From contig CAZSGN010000159.1 in the NCBI GenBank assembly GCA_964606415.1, forward strand, positions 1-6,580: a stretch of DNA of 6,580 nucleotides. Reading direction: 5' to 3'. Position numbers and translations under genes: made by a program. How positions within the stretch are numbered: the stretch's first letter is position 1; each line of letters starts with the position of its first letter. This DNA is from CAZSGN01 sp964606415 (GTDB lineage: Bacteria > Bacteroidota > Bacteroidia > Bacteroidales > JBBRXJ01). This document shows positions 1 through 5,968 of this stretch, one piece after another. The notes below the pieces were generated by a model. It was not told the DNA's origin and did no database searches. It was given only the letters and a program-made list of their open reading frames with translations.

Positions 1-2
1 TG

Positions 3-53
3 CAAACTTTCATTAAATTAGTGGGAGAACCAATTATTTTTGATCCATATTAA
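3..53 (+). CDS. Possible C-terminal end of an upstream + strand gene (partial)
   Basis: Frame 3 is open from the window edge to a TAA at 51-53 and would end in the residues QTFIKLVGEPIIFDPY. The codons look ordinary, and the stop lies 23 bases before the hairpin at 77-110, the spacing expected for a gene end and its terminator. Sixteen open codons are not significant by themselves and I do not recognise the protein. The other forward frames close within a few codons. This is a tentative call that depends on the sequence left of the window. Confidence 0.25.
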   Translation, partial: QTFIKLVGEPIIFDPY

Positions 54-76
54 TCGCAACTAAACACCAAAAAAGG

Positions 77-110
77 AAAGGGGTGCTCCTATTTGAAGGA
101 GCACCCCTTT
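77..110 (-). terminator. Strong intrinsic terminator between convergent gene ends
   Basis: A perfect 13-bp inverted repeat (77-89 with 98-110, arm AAAGGGGTGCTCC) can gain a 14th pair (90:97), leaving a 6-base loop. Read on the - strand, the stem is followed by CC and then six T residues (74-69), a classic rho-independent terminator 38 bases past the amt stop. On the + strand the right arm runs into TTTCTTGATTCT, a weaker T-rich tail, so the hairpin may also end transcription of a gene entering from the left. The stem is the most GC-rich spot in its surroundings. Confidence 0.9.
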
Positions 111-148
111 CTTGATTCTAAACTCTATTCATTAACCCCAGATTTTTA

Positions 149-1411
149 TTACATATTATATGCACTTTCACCATGTTCATAAATATCCAGCCCTTCTTCT
201 TCCACTCTCTTTTCAACACGCAAGCCATTAGTTGCTTTAAGGATTTTGAAAAGAATAAGCCCCAGTCCAAAAGCCCATGCAAAAACAGCAAGAACACCAA
301 CAGCCTGGATGCCAAGTAAAGAAAATCCACCGCCGTATAATAAACCATCAGTTGTTGAAAAAACACCAACCATTAAAGTACCTAAAGCACCAGCCACACC
401 ATGCACGGAAATTGCACCAACAGGATCATCCACTTTAAGAACCTTATCAATAAACTCAACACTAAAAGGTAGAATAAACCCAGCAATAATACCAATCATT
501 AATGCTCCTGCAGGGCTCACAGCCGCAGCACCTGCTGTTATTGCAACCAAGCCAGCCAAAGCACCATTCAACGATATACTCAACGAAGGCCTTTTATACC
601 TGGACCATGCAACAAGCATAGAAGTAACAGCACCACCAGCAGCAGCAAGATTTGTTGTTAAAACAATTTTGCCAATAGCAATCGTACTGCCACCAACAGC
701 AGCCAGCTCAGACCCCGGGTTGAAACCGAACCACCCAAACCAAAGGATAAATACACCAAGCGCAGCCAGCGCCATATTATGTCCAGGAATAGCTGTTGCT
801 TTACCCTTAACATATTTACCAATACGAGGGCCAAGAACAGAAGCACCGGCAAGACCAACCCAGGCACCAACAGAATGAACCAATGTTGAACCTGCAAAAT
901 CCTGGAATCCGATGCTATTTAACCATCCACCACCCCATAACCAATGGCCGGAAACTGGATAGATAACCACCGTAATAACAATGGTAAAAATAATATAAGC
1001 ATTAAACTTGGTTCGCTCAGCCACCGCACCAGAGACAATGGTGGCAGCAGTAGCTGCAAAAACCGTTTGGAACATTAAATCGGCATAATCCGAATAATCA
1101 CCAAAACCATCACTGGCAAACGCAAAATAATCGAATGGATTTCCAAGAAAACCTCCCATTAACGAGGTTCCATACATAATTGAATAACCGATCAACCAGA
1201 ATGTAATTGCACCAAAAGAAAAATCCATCAGGTTCTTCATCAAGATATTTGCTGTATTCTTAGATCTTGTAAAACCGGATTCAACAAGTGCAAAGCCAGG
1301 CTGCATAAACATCACGAGAAAAGTCGCAAGCAAGAGCCATATGTTATTGATGGAGACATCTAACCCTATCGAGTCAATTACTCCCGGAACTTCTTTTATT
1401 GATTCTTCCAT
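149..1411 (-). CDS. amt: Ammonium transporter Amt
   Basis: Inner-membrane Amt/MEP/Rh channel of 420 residues that takes up ammonium. Channel residues align with E. coli AmtB from memory: the Phe gate pair F114 and F118 (in FQTVF), W159 (HWLWGGGWL), D171 (DFAGSTLVH), the twin pore histidines H179 and H337 (SVHGVAGALGT), and W227, F230 and S234 (GWFGFNPGS). The N-terminus has no cleavable signal and runs straight into the first membrane helix (about 22-45), giving an expected 11 helices. The tail from about 396 (GLRV, then GLDIYEHGESAYNM) is the conserved cytoplasmic segment that binds P-II proteins. The ATG at 1411 is chosen because the next Met lies inside helix 1. It has no Shine-Dalgarno sequence, as is usual in Bacteroidota. 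It is the last gene of the porin-glnK-amt operon, 33 bases after glnK, and is followed by the hairpin at 77-110. It appears intact. Confidence 0.97.
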   Translation of the reverse strand: MEESIKEVPGVIDSIGLDVSINNIWLLLATFLVMFMQPGFALVESGFTRSKNTANILMKNLMDFSFGAITFWLIGYSIMYGTSLMGGFLGNPFDYFAFASDGFGDYSDYADLMFQTVFAATAATIVSGAVAERTKFNAYIIFTIVITVVIYPVSGHWLWGGGWLNSIGFQDFAGSTLVHSVGAWVGLAGASVLGPRIGKYVKGKATAIPGHNMALAALGVFILWFGWFGFNPGSELAAVGGSTIAIGKIVLTTNLAAAGGAVTSMLVAWSRYKRPSLSISLNGALAGLVAITAGAAAVSPAGALMIGIIAGFILPFSVEFIDKVLKVDDPVGAISVHGVAGALGTLMVGVFSTTDGLLYGGGFSLLGIQAVGVLAVFAWAFGLGLILFKILKATNGLRVEKRVEEEGLDIYEHGESAYNM

Positions 1412-1444
1412 AATTCAATAGTTTTAAAATTACTACTTAAAAAT

Positions 1445-1801
1445 TTATTCTTGTTCACCTTTAATAAAGAGTGCCTCATCACCACTCTCTCCTGTCCGGA
1501 TGCGATAAGCCCCATCCACACTGGAAACAAAGATTTTACCGTCACCAATTTCTCCGGTATGAGCCGCCTTCATTATTGTATTTACCGCAGGCTCAAGAAA
1601 CTTATCACGGACATAAAATGAAAGCAAGAGACGTTCAATAGTTCCGGTATCATACATAATACCACGATAAACTCTTTCCTGCCGTGCTTTACCCACTCCC
1701 CTTACTTCCCAGTAAGAGAAGAAATCGATGCCCGCACCATGAAGAGCTTCTTTAACCTCTTCATATTTGGACTTTCTGATAATTGCTTCAATTTTTTTCA
1801 T
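1445..1801 (-). CDS. glnK: P-II family nitrogen regulatory protein (GlnK type)
   Basis: Small trimeric cytoplasmic signal protein of 118 residues (family norm about 112). It binds ATP/ADP and 2-oxoglutarate and, when encoded beside amt, usually blocks the Amt channel in nitrogen excess. The start MKKIEAIIRKSKYEEVKEAL is typical. The B-loop TGEIGDGKIFV (82-92, with K89) and the C-loop RIRTGE (100-105) are intact. The T-loop keeps YRG (45-47), whose R46 matches the arginine that enters the AmtB pore, and Y50, matching the uridylylated Y51 of E. coli. The loop is otherwise divergent: one residue is missing between G37 and Y45, the residue aligned with Q39 is Ala, and K58 is replaced by R57. Both substituted positions contact 2-oxoglutarate in classical P-II proteins, so sensing may differ (inference). 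The ATG at 1801 is 25 bases past the porin stop, and amt follows after 33 bases. Confidence 0.93.
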   Translation of the reverse strand: MKKIEAIIRKSKYEEVKEALHGAGIDFFSYWEVRGVGKARQERVYRGIMYDTGTIERLLLSFYVRDKFLEPAVNTIMKAAHTGEIGDGKIFVSSVDGAYRIRTGESGDEALFIKGEQE

Positions 1802-1826
1802 GGGATTAAATTTTAATATTTATTAA

Positions 1827-2612
1827 TTATAATGACAGACCAAAGACGAGAAACAATTCTTCCTGCATTGGGTTAACAATAAAAGAAGAAGAAACAGGCA
1901 ATGTAAATTTATCAGTCACACTAATATCTTTAGCAAAAGATATCCCTATATTGGTCAATCCCATAGCATTTCCATAAAATCCCACTTCACCATCTTCTTC
2001 ATCAGGATCATCCAATGAACCACCAACAAATACATCTATGTTATCGGAAAGACTATACCCAGCTTCAACATATTTGGCATACATTTGAGAAGCCTCACCA
2101 TCATCATTTAGGGTATACCCATCAAACCCATAAACATTCACAGCTGCTGTCAAATAAAAATCACCAAATGACCCTGTCGCCATTACTTCAATAGTATGAT
2201 TTGGCAAAATACCTTCAGCATAATCCGTTTCATAATCAAAGTAACTAAGACCAGAAGGGAAGCCACCACCTGGAAAGAAATAATCAGTAACAGTAAGACT
2301 GAACATGTCATTAGGGGCATAAGTAACATAAACATCCGCTTCATTTCCTGTTCCATCAGAACCAGTTGAATAAGATCCCCAGAAACCGACAGCCAGGCCA
2401 GACTCTCCAAATGAATACTCCATCCAGGGTTGGACATGAGGTGAAGGGCCACCTAACTGAATACCTCTCCACACATATCTGCTGACATAATCTGCACCGA
2501 TGTCAAAATTAGATGATGCTTCCGTTTCTTCCTGAGCATTAACATTCACCCCAAACAAAAATGCGGCCAACAAGGCGCCAATTCCGACTTTAATAATTTT
2601 TGCGTTTTTCAT
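1827..2612 (-). CDS. TorF-family putative outer-membrane porin
   Basis: Predicted exported beta-barrel protein of 261 residues. The N-terminus is a signal peptide: basic MKNAKIIK, a hydrophobic core (about 9-22) and a signal peptidase I site VNA|QEE after residue 26. The mature chain opens with an acidic linker, then DIGADYVSRYVWRGIQLG (37-54) and PHVQPWMEYSF (58-68). This strand-plus-RG pattern recalls the TorF family of putative porins as I remember it. The rest alternates polar and hydrophobic residues with aromatic girdle positions and Gly/Asp-rich turns, and ends in LFLVFGLSL, a plausible last strand ending in Leu rather than the usual Phe. An acidic loop, DDPDEEDGE (201-209), would face outside. 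It is the first gene of an operon with glnK and amt, so a role in passage of ammonium or another small nitrogen compound through the outer membrane is reasonable but unproven. The family assignment is by pattern memory; barrel topology is inferred. Confidence 0.72.
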   Translation of the reverse strand: MKNAKIIKVGIGALLAAFLFGVNVNAQEETEASSNFDIGADYVSRYVWRGIQLGGPSPHVQPWMEYSFGESGLAVGFWGSYSTGSDGTGNEADVYVTYAPNDMFSLTVTDYFFPGGGFPSGLSYFDYETDYAEGILPNHTIEVMATGSFGDFYLTAAVNVYGFDGYTLNDDGEASQMYAKYVEAGYSLSDNIDVFVGGSLDDPDEEDGEVGFYGNAMGLTNIGISFAKDISVTDKFTLPVSSSFIVNPMQEELFLVFGLSL

Positions 2613-2650
2613 AACATTACATTTAAAAGATTAACATTAAGTTTTCATTA

Positions 2651-2658
2651 CAAATATA
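2651..2658 (-). promoter_or_regulatory. Candidate Bacteroidota -7 box for the porin-glnK-amt operon
   Basis: The - strand reads TATATTTG here, an exact match to the Bacteroidota primary-sigma -7 consensus TAnnTTTG, about 38 bases before the porin start codon, which would give a leader of roughly 30 bases. No TTTG-like -33 element lies 19-21 bases upstream; that stretch is an A-run and a G-run (AGGGGG). It is therefore a half-matched promoter in very AT-rich DNA. An imperfect dyad TATTT-3-AAATA (2663-2675) just upstream could be an operator or chance. Confidence 0.4.
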
Positions 2659-2884
2659 AACATATTTCATAAATACCCCCTATTTTTTTAAATAAAATTT
2701 ATTTTTAATTTATATTTTTTAAAATAAACCCCTAAAACATCAAGAATATAATCATTAAAATATCATTAATAAAAAATAATCCTTTAATGTTAATAAAAAG
2801 AAAGTTAATATTTTCATTTTATAATTATTTGCAATGAATAACTATCATTATGAAAATAAATAATAGTAGAAATATAAATATCAT

Positions 2885-2900
2885 AGCAAATAAACGGCCA
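2885..2900 (-). promoter_or_regulatory. Candidate sigma-54 (RpoN) -24/-12 promoter facing the nitrogen operon
   Basis: The - strand reads TGGCCGTTTATTTGCT. TGGC and TTGCT match the two halves of the sigma-54 consensus TGGCACG-N4-TTGCW at every core position, and the invariant GG and GC are exactly 10 bases apart. The inner ACG of the consensus is not matched (CGT here). Transcription would begin near 2874 and run toward the porin, glnK and amt, the kind of genes RpoN and NtrC control in many bacteria. The implied leader is long (about 260 bases), and I saw no clear activator-binding dyad upstream. The scarcity of G and C in this region makes a chance match less likely, but no experiment or RpoN gene is visible here. 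Confidence 0.45.
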
Positions 2901-2948
2901 AATACATATAACAATCAACAAATAAAATACATCGCAGAACAAGCTTTA

Positions 2949-2978
2949 TTGTATATATGTTTTTTTTAATTAGTTTTG
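2949..2978 (+). promoter_or_regulatory. Bacteroidota-type promoter for cysCDN
   Basis: TTG at 2949-2951 (in TATTG) is followed, after a spacer of 19 bases, by TAGTTTTG at 2971-2978, an exact match to the -7 consensus TAnnTTTG. The spacing is that expected for the primary sigma factor of Bacteroidota. Transcription would start near 2985, leaving an untranslated leader of about 30 bases before the cysC ATG at 3014. No other + strand site in the intergenic region matches this pattern. Confidence 0.65.
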
Positions 2979-3013
2979 CGGTCAGTAAAAAAAACATTTA
3001 TTACATATAATGA

Positions 3014-3628
3014 ATGGAGGCTAAAACAAATCATATCTATCCTGTCTTTGATGTTCAGCAGAAAAGAAAAGAGAAAGAGAAATTTCTGCAACAACACTCG
3101 AAAGTACTATGGATTACAGGACTTTCCGGATCAGGAAAATCAACCATAGCGCTTGGGCTTGAATATGAATTAACCAGGCTTGGTTACCTGTCACAAGTAC
3201 TTGATGGTGACAATATTCGTTCAGGCATCAATAACAACCTGGGTTTCACCGAAAAGGACCGGCTTGAAAATATCCGGCGCATAGGTGAAGTTGGAAAATT
3301 ATTAATGAACTGCGGCATTATTACCATCAGTTGTTTCATCAGCCCAACAAGAGCCATGAGGCAACAAGCTAAAGACATCATCGGAGCCGAAAACTTTGTT
3401 GAAATCTTCATTAGTACACCGATTGAAATATGTGAACAAAGAGACATCAAAGGGCTTTATAAAAAAGCCCGGAAGGGAGAAATAAAAAATTTCACAGGCA
3501 TAGATGCTCCTTATGAGCCACCTCTTAATCCTGATGTTAAGGTTGACGCAAGCCGATATTGTATTGAAGAATCGGTTAAAATGGTATTGGACTATATAAT
3601 TCCAATGATTGAATACAAACAACAATAA
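3014..3628 (+). CDS. cysC: Adenylyl-sulfate (APS) kinase
   Basis: Cytoplasmic enzyme of 204 residues, the usual length, that phosphorylates adenosine 5'-phosphosulfate (APS) with ATP to make PAPS. The Walker A loop is GLSGSGKST (36-44). LDGDNIRSGINNNLGFT (63-79) is the APS-binding and switch region, followed by R83, N86 and R89 (DRLENIRRIGEV). FISP (108-111) carries the serine that is phosphorylated in E. coli CysC; the usual FISPYR reads FISPTR here, a Tyr to Thr change. KGLYKKARKGEIKNFTGID (146-164) and PYEPP (166-170) are the characteristic lid segment. The N-terminal HIYPVFD is, from memory, common in Bacteroidota homologues. The ATG at 3014 is chosen over the overlapping ATG at 3010, which is out of frame and stops after four codons. 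It is the first gene of cysCDN, downstream of the promoter at 2949-2978. Confidence 0.96.
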   Translation: MEAKTNHIYPVFDVQQKRKEKEKFLQQHSKVLWITGLSGSGKSTIALGLEYELTRLGYLSQVLDGDNIRSGINNNLGFTEKDRLENIRRIGEVGKLLMNCGIITISCFISPTRAMRQQAKDIIGAENFVEIFISTPIEICEQRDIKGLYKKARKGEIKNFTGIDAPYEPPLNPDVKVDASRYCIEESVKMVLDYIIPMIEYKQQ

Positions 3629-3634
3629 TTGTCT

Positions 3635-4549
3635 ATGACTAATCAACACAGCAATAAATTAAACCATCTTCGGGAATTGGAAGCCGAGTCCATTTATATA
3701 ATACGGGAAGTTGCGGCTCAATTCGAGAATCCATGCCTCTTATTTTCAGGAGGTAAAGATTCCATTGTTATGTTTCATTTAGCGAAAAAAGCTTTCTGGC
3801 CTGCCAAAGTCCCACTGCCCCTTGTTCATATAGACACCGGTCATAATTTCCCTGAGACCATTGAGTTTCGTGATCAATTGATAAAAGAAAACGATGCCAA
3901 ACTTATTGTCGGGTATGTTCAGGAATCCATTGACCAAGGTAAAGTTACAGAAGAAAAAGGACCTACAGCCAGCCGTAACTATCTCCAGACAGTAACGCTG
4001 CTGGACACGCTTGAAAAACATAAATTTGATGCAGCACTCGGAGGTGGCCGAAGGGATGAAGAAAAAGCACGAGCCAAAGAAAGGTTTTTTTCACACCGTG
4101 ATGAATTTGGCCAGTGGGAACCTAAAAATCAAAGACCCGAGTTATGGTATATCTTTAACGGTAAAAAACACCTTGGTGAACATTTCCGTGTTTTCCCACT
4201 CAGCAATTGGACAGAGCTTGATGTTTGGCAATACATTTATATGGAAGAAATAGACATTCCCAACCTGTACTTTACTCATGAAAGAGAAGTTTTTAACCGC
4301 GACGGCGTATGGTTGGCAAAAGCACCATTCATGCAACTCAAAGAAGGTGAAAAAACGGAAAAACAAGAAGTTCGATGCCGGACTATTGGTGATGTAACCT
4401 GTACAGGTGTCACTTTGTCCAAAGCCAATAGCTTAGAAGATATCATCCAGGAAATTGCCATAAGCCGCATCACCGAAAGAGGTGGTAGAGCTGACGACAA
4501 ACGATCCGAGTCTGCCATGGAAGATCGCAAGAAAGAAGGTTATTTTTAG
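3635..4549 (+). CDS. cysD: Sulfate adenylyltransferase subunit 2 (CysD)
   Basis: Catalytic subunit of ATP sulfurylase, which with the GTPase CysN makes APS from sulfate and ATP in the cytoplasm. Length is 304 residues, close to the 302 of E. coli. The PP-loop is SGGKDS (38-43), then HIDTGHNFPE (66-75), GGGRRDEEKARAKER (136-150), QWEPKNQRPELW (160-171) and FPLSNWTELDVWQYI (187-201). The C-terminus MEDRKKEGYF is the family end. The details (SGGKDS rather than SIGKDS, DEFGQW, IGDVTCTG, RADDKRSESAMEDRK) resemble mycobacterial CysD, as I recall it, more than the E. coli form. The ATG at 3635 is preferred, giving a 6-base gap after cysC. An in-frame TTG at 3629, touching the cysC stop, would add two residues and is less likely. 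The near-abutting position suggests translational coupling with cysC. Confidence 0.96.
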   Translation: MTNQHSNKLNHLRELEAESIYIIREVAAQFENPCLLFSGGKDSIVMFHLAKKAFWPAKVPLPLVHIDTGHNFPETIEFRDQLIKENDAKLIVGYVQESIDQGKVTEEKGPTASRNYLQTVTLLDTLEKHKFDAALGGGRRDEEKARAKERFFSHRDEFGQWEPKNQRPELWYIFNGKKHLGEHFRVFPLSNWTELDVWQYIYMEEIDIPNLYFTHEREVFNRDGVWLAKAPFMQLKEGEKTEKQEVRCRTIGDVTCTGVTLSKANSLEDIIQEIAISRITERGGRADDKRSESAMEDRKKEGYF

Positions 4550-4578
4550 TCCAAAACCCATTAACAACAACTAATTTT

Positions 4579-5868
4579 ATGAGTAATAAAAATACTGCCT
4601 ACCTAGACATGGAACTACTCCGGTTCACTACAGCCGGAAGCGTTGATGACGGGAAAAGCACCCTTATAGGCCGATTATTATATGATAGTAAAGCGATATT
4701 TGAAGATCAATGGGAAGCGGTTGAGCAAGCAAGTGAGCGGAGAGGTGAAGAGCATATCAATCTGGCTCTTGTCACAGATGGCTTAAAAGCCGAAAGAGAA
4801 CAAGGAATCACTATCGACGTAGCTTACAGGTATTTTCACACCCCTGAAAGAAAATTCATTATTGCTGATACACCCGGTCATGTACAGTACACAAGAAATA
4901 TGGTGACAGGTGCATCAACAGCTAATCTTGCTATTATTTTGGTTGATGCCAGAAATGGAATTTTAGAGCAAACCATCCGGCATTCTTACATTGCTGCATT
5001 ACTTCAAATTCCGCATGTGGTTGTATGCCTGAATAAGATGGATCTTGTTGACTACGATGAAGCTGTATTCAAAAAAATACAGGAGGATTTTAAAAACATC
5101 CAAAATTTCCTAAACTTACAAGACACCAGATTCATCCCAATAAGTGCACTGCATGGAGATAACGTGGTCAATAAATCTGAAAACATGCCCTGGTACAAAG
5201 GAACCAGTCTCATTGACCTGTTAAATACCATTGATATAGAAAGTGACTTTGATTACCATAACCCCAGGTTTCCGGTACAATATGTTATTCGCCCTCAATC
5301 AGATGAATTTCATGATTACCGTGGCTATGCGGGTCGCATAGCAGGAGGTGTCTTTCATCCCGGCGACAAAGTCAAAGTTTTACCCTCCGGATTATCTTCG
5401 AAAATCAAATCAATTGACACCCTTGAACAACATCTTGAATATGGCGTAACACCTCAGTCTGTAACGCTGACCCTTGAAGACAATATTGACATTAGCAGGG
5501 GCGATATGATTGTAAGTGAAGAAAACGAACCCTTTATAGCACAAGAGTTCGAGATGATGGTCTGCTGGTTAAGTGAAAAGCCGATGCTCCCCAGAGGCAA
5601 ATATATTCTCAGGCATACGACCAACGAGATCAAATGCATGATCACAGAAGTCAAATATAAAGTTAATGTAAACACCGTTGAAAAAGATTACGAGGACAAA
5701 TCCATTGGTCTCAACGAAATAGCCTGTGTAAGAGTAAAAGCTACCAAACCAATTTTTTATGATCCTTATGCAGATAACAGAACAACAGGAAGTGTCACCT
5801 TTATCGATGAAGGCACTTATAATACTGTTGCGGCTGGCATGTTAAGACATCCTGATGAACAAGCTTAA
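4579..5868 (+). CDS. cysN: Sulfate adenylyltransferase subunit 1 (CysN, GTPase)
   Basis: GTP-hydrolysing subunit of ATP sulfurylase, 429 residues. It belongs to the EF-Tu-like translation-factor GTPases and drives APS synthesis by CysD. G1 is GSVDDGKST (20-28), the G2 region REQGITID (73-80, T78), G3 DTPGH (97-101), G4 NKMD (152-155) and G5 SAL (189-191). FPVQYVIRP (231-239) begins the second domain, with DNIDISRGDM (301-310) near its end; a third beta-barrel domain ends in TTGSVTFID (402-410) and TVAAGML (416-422). G3 is followed by VQYTRNM where E. coli has EQYTRNM; I recall V in actinobacterial CysN. It is shorter than E. coli CysN (475) and lacks a fused APS kinase, which is encoded separately by cysC. 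It starts 29 bases after cysD with no Shine-Dalgarno sequence. No further + strand gene follows, so it appears to end the operon. Confidence 0.96.
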   Translation: MSNKNTAYLDMELLRFTTAGSVDDGKSTLIGRLLYDSKAIFEDQWEAVEQASERRGEEHINLALVTDGLKAEREQGITIDVAYRYFHTPERKFIIADTPGHVQYTRNMVTGASTANLAIILVDARNGILEQTIRHSYIAALLQIPHVVVCLNKMDLVDYDEAVFKKIQEDFKNIQNFLNLQDTRFIPISALHGDNVVNKSENMPWYKGTSLIDLLNTIDIESDFDYHNPRFPVQYVIRPQSDEFHDYRGYAGRIAGGVFHPGDKVKVLPSGLSSKIKSIDTLEQHLEYGVTPQSVTLTLEDNIDISRGDMIVSEENEPFIAQEFEMMVCWLSEKPMLPRGKYILRHTTNEIKCMITEVKYKVNVNTVEKDYEDKSIGLNEIACVRVKATKPIFYDPYADNRTTGSVTFIDEGTYNTVAAGMLRHPDEQA

Positions 5869-5898
5869 AATATACATATTCTCTTTTCTTTATAGACA

Positions 5899-5918
5899 AG
5901 CTTGATTATCATTAAGCT
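5899..5918 (+). terminator. Weak hairpin after cysN, possible terminator
   Basis: AGCTTGAT (5899-5906) pairs with ATTAAGCT (5911-5918) around a 4-base TATC loop, with one G-U pair, 30 bases past the cysN stop and between convergent genes. It has no T-run on the + strand and a low-GC stem, so it may only assist termination or be chance. Confidence 0.25.
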
Positions 5919-5940
5919 GATCGATATGAGTAAAATAAAA

Positions 5941-5965
5941 TAGCTATTTACTTAGATATAGGCTA
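5941..5965 (-). terminator. Weak hairpin with T-rich tail after the Nudix gene
   Basis: TAGCTAT (5941-5947) pairs with ATAGGCTA (5958-5965) if one G is bulged, leaving a 10-base loop. Read on the - strand it begins a few bases after the Nudix stop and is followed by TTTTATTTTA, as expected for a rho-independent terminator. The stem is short and AT-rich, so strength would be low. Confidence 0.35.
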
Positions 5966-5968
5966 ACA

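Larger units (their letters stand above)
2613..3013. other. Divergent AT-rich control region between nitrogen and sulfur operons
   Basis: About 400 bases with no credible gene, separating the leftward porin-glnK-amt operon from the rightward cysCDN operon. It is extremely AT-rich, with long A and T runs. Listed separately are a -7 box near the left end, a sigma-54-like element at 2885-2900 and the cysC promoter at 2949-2978. The heptamer ATCATTA occurs at 2751, 2762 and 2844, which may be chance in such DNA. I saw no RNA gene, riboswitch-like conserved core or strong GC hairpin. The only reading frames are very short AT-driven ones. Confidence 0.8.

Noticed and set aside
246..878. 210-codon open frame on the + strand
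   Set aside because: It lies wholly antisense to amt, is rich in Pro, Ala and Thr as expected for the complement of a membrane protein gene, and has no recognisable motif. It is a shadow frame.
2690..2704. Inverted repeat AAATAAA-A-TTTATTT
   Set aside because: It consists only of A and T in a region of A and T runs, so chance is the simplest explanation and a stable hairpin is unlikely.
2755..2817. 20-codon hydrophobic - strand frame in the intergenic region
   Set aside because: AT-rich DNA readily gives Leu/Phe/Ile-rich short frames, and there is no ribosome binding signal. It is mentioned only as part of the long-leader question, not annotated as a gene.
2613..3013. Riboswitch or small RNA in the divergent region
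   Set aside because: I found no GC-bearing conserved stems or motif of a known sulfur, SAM or glutamine riboswitch. The region is nearly all A and T.
3629..3634. TTG at 3629 as the start of cysD
   Set aside because: The ATG two codons later gives a 304-residue product matching the family, so the rare start is unnecessary, although it cannot be excluded.
3302..3649. 115-codon - strand frame over cysC
   Set aside because: It is antisense to a clear APS kinase gene with all motifs intact and resembles no known protein.
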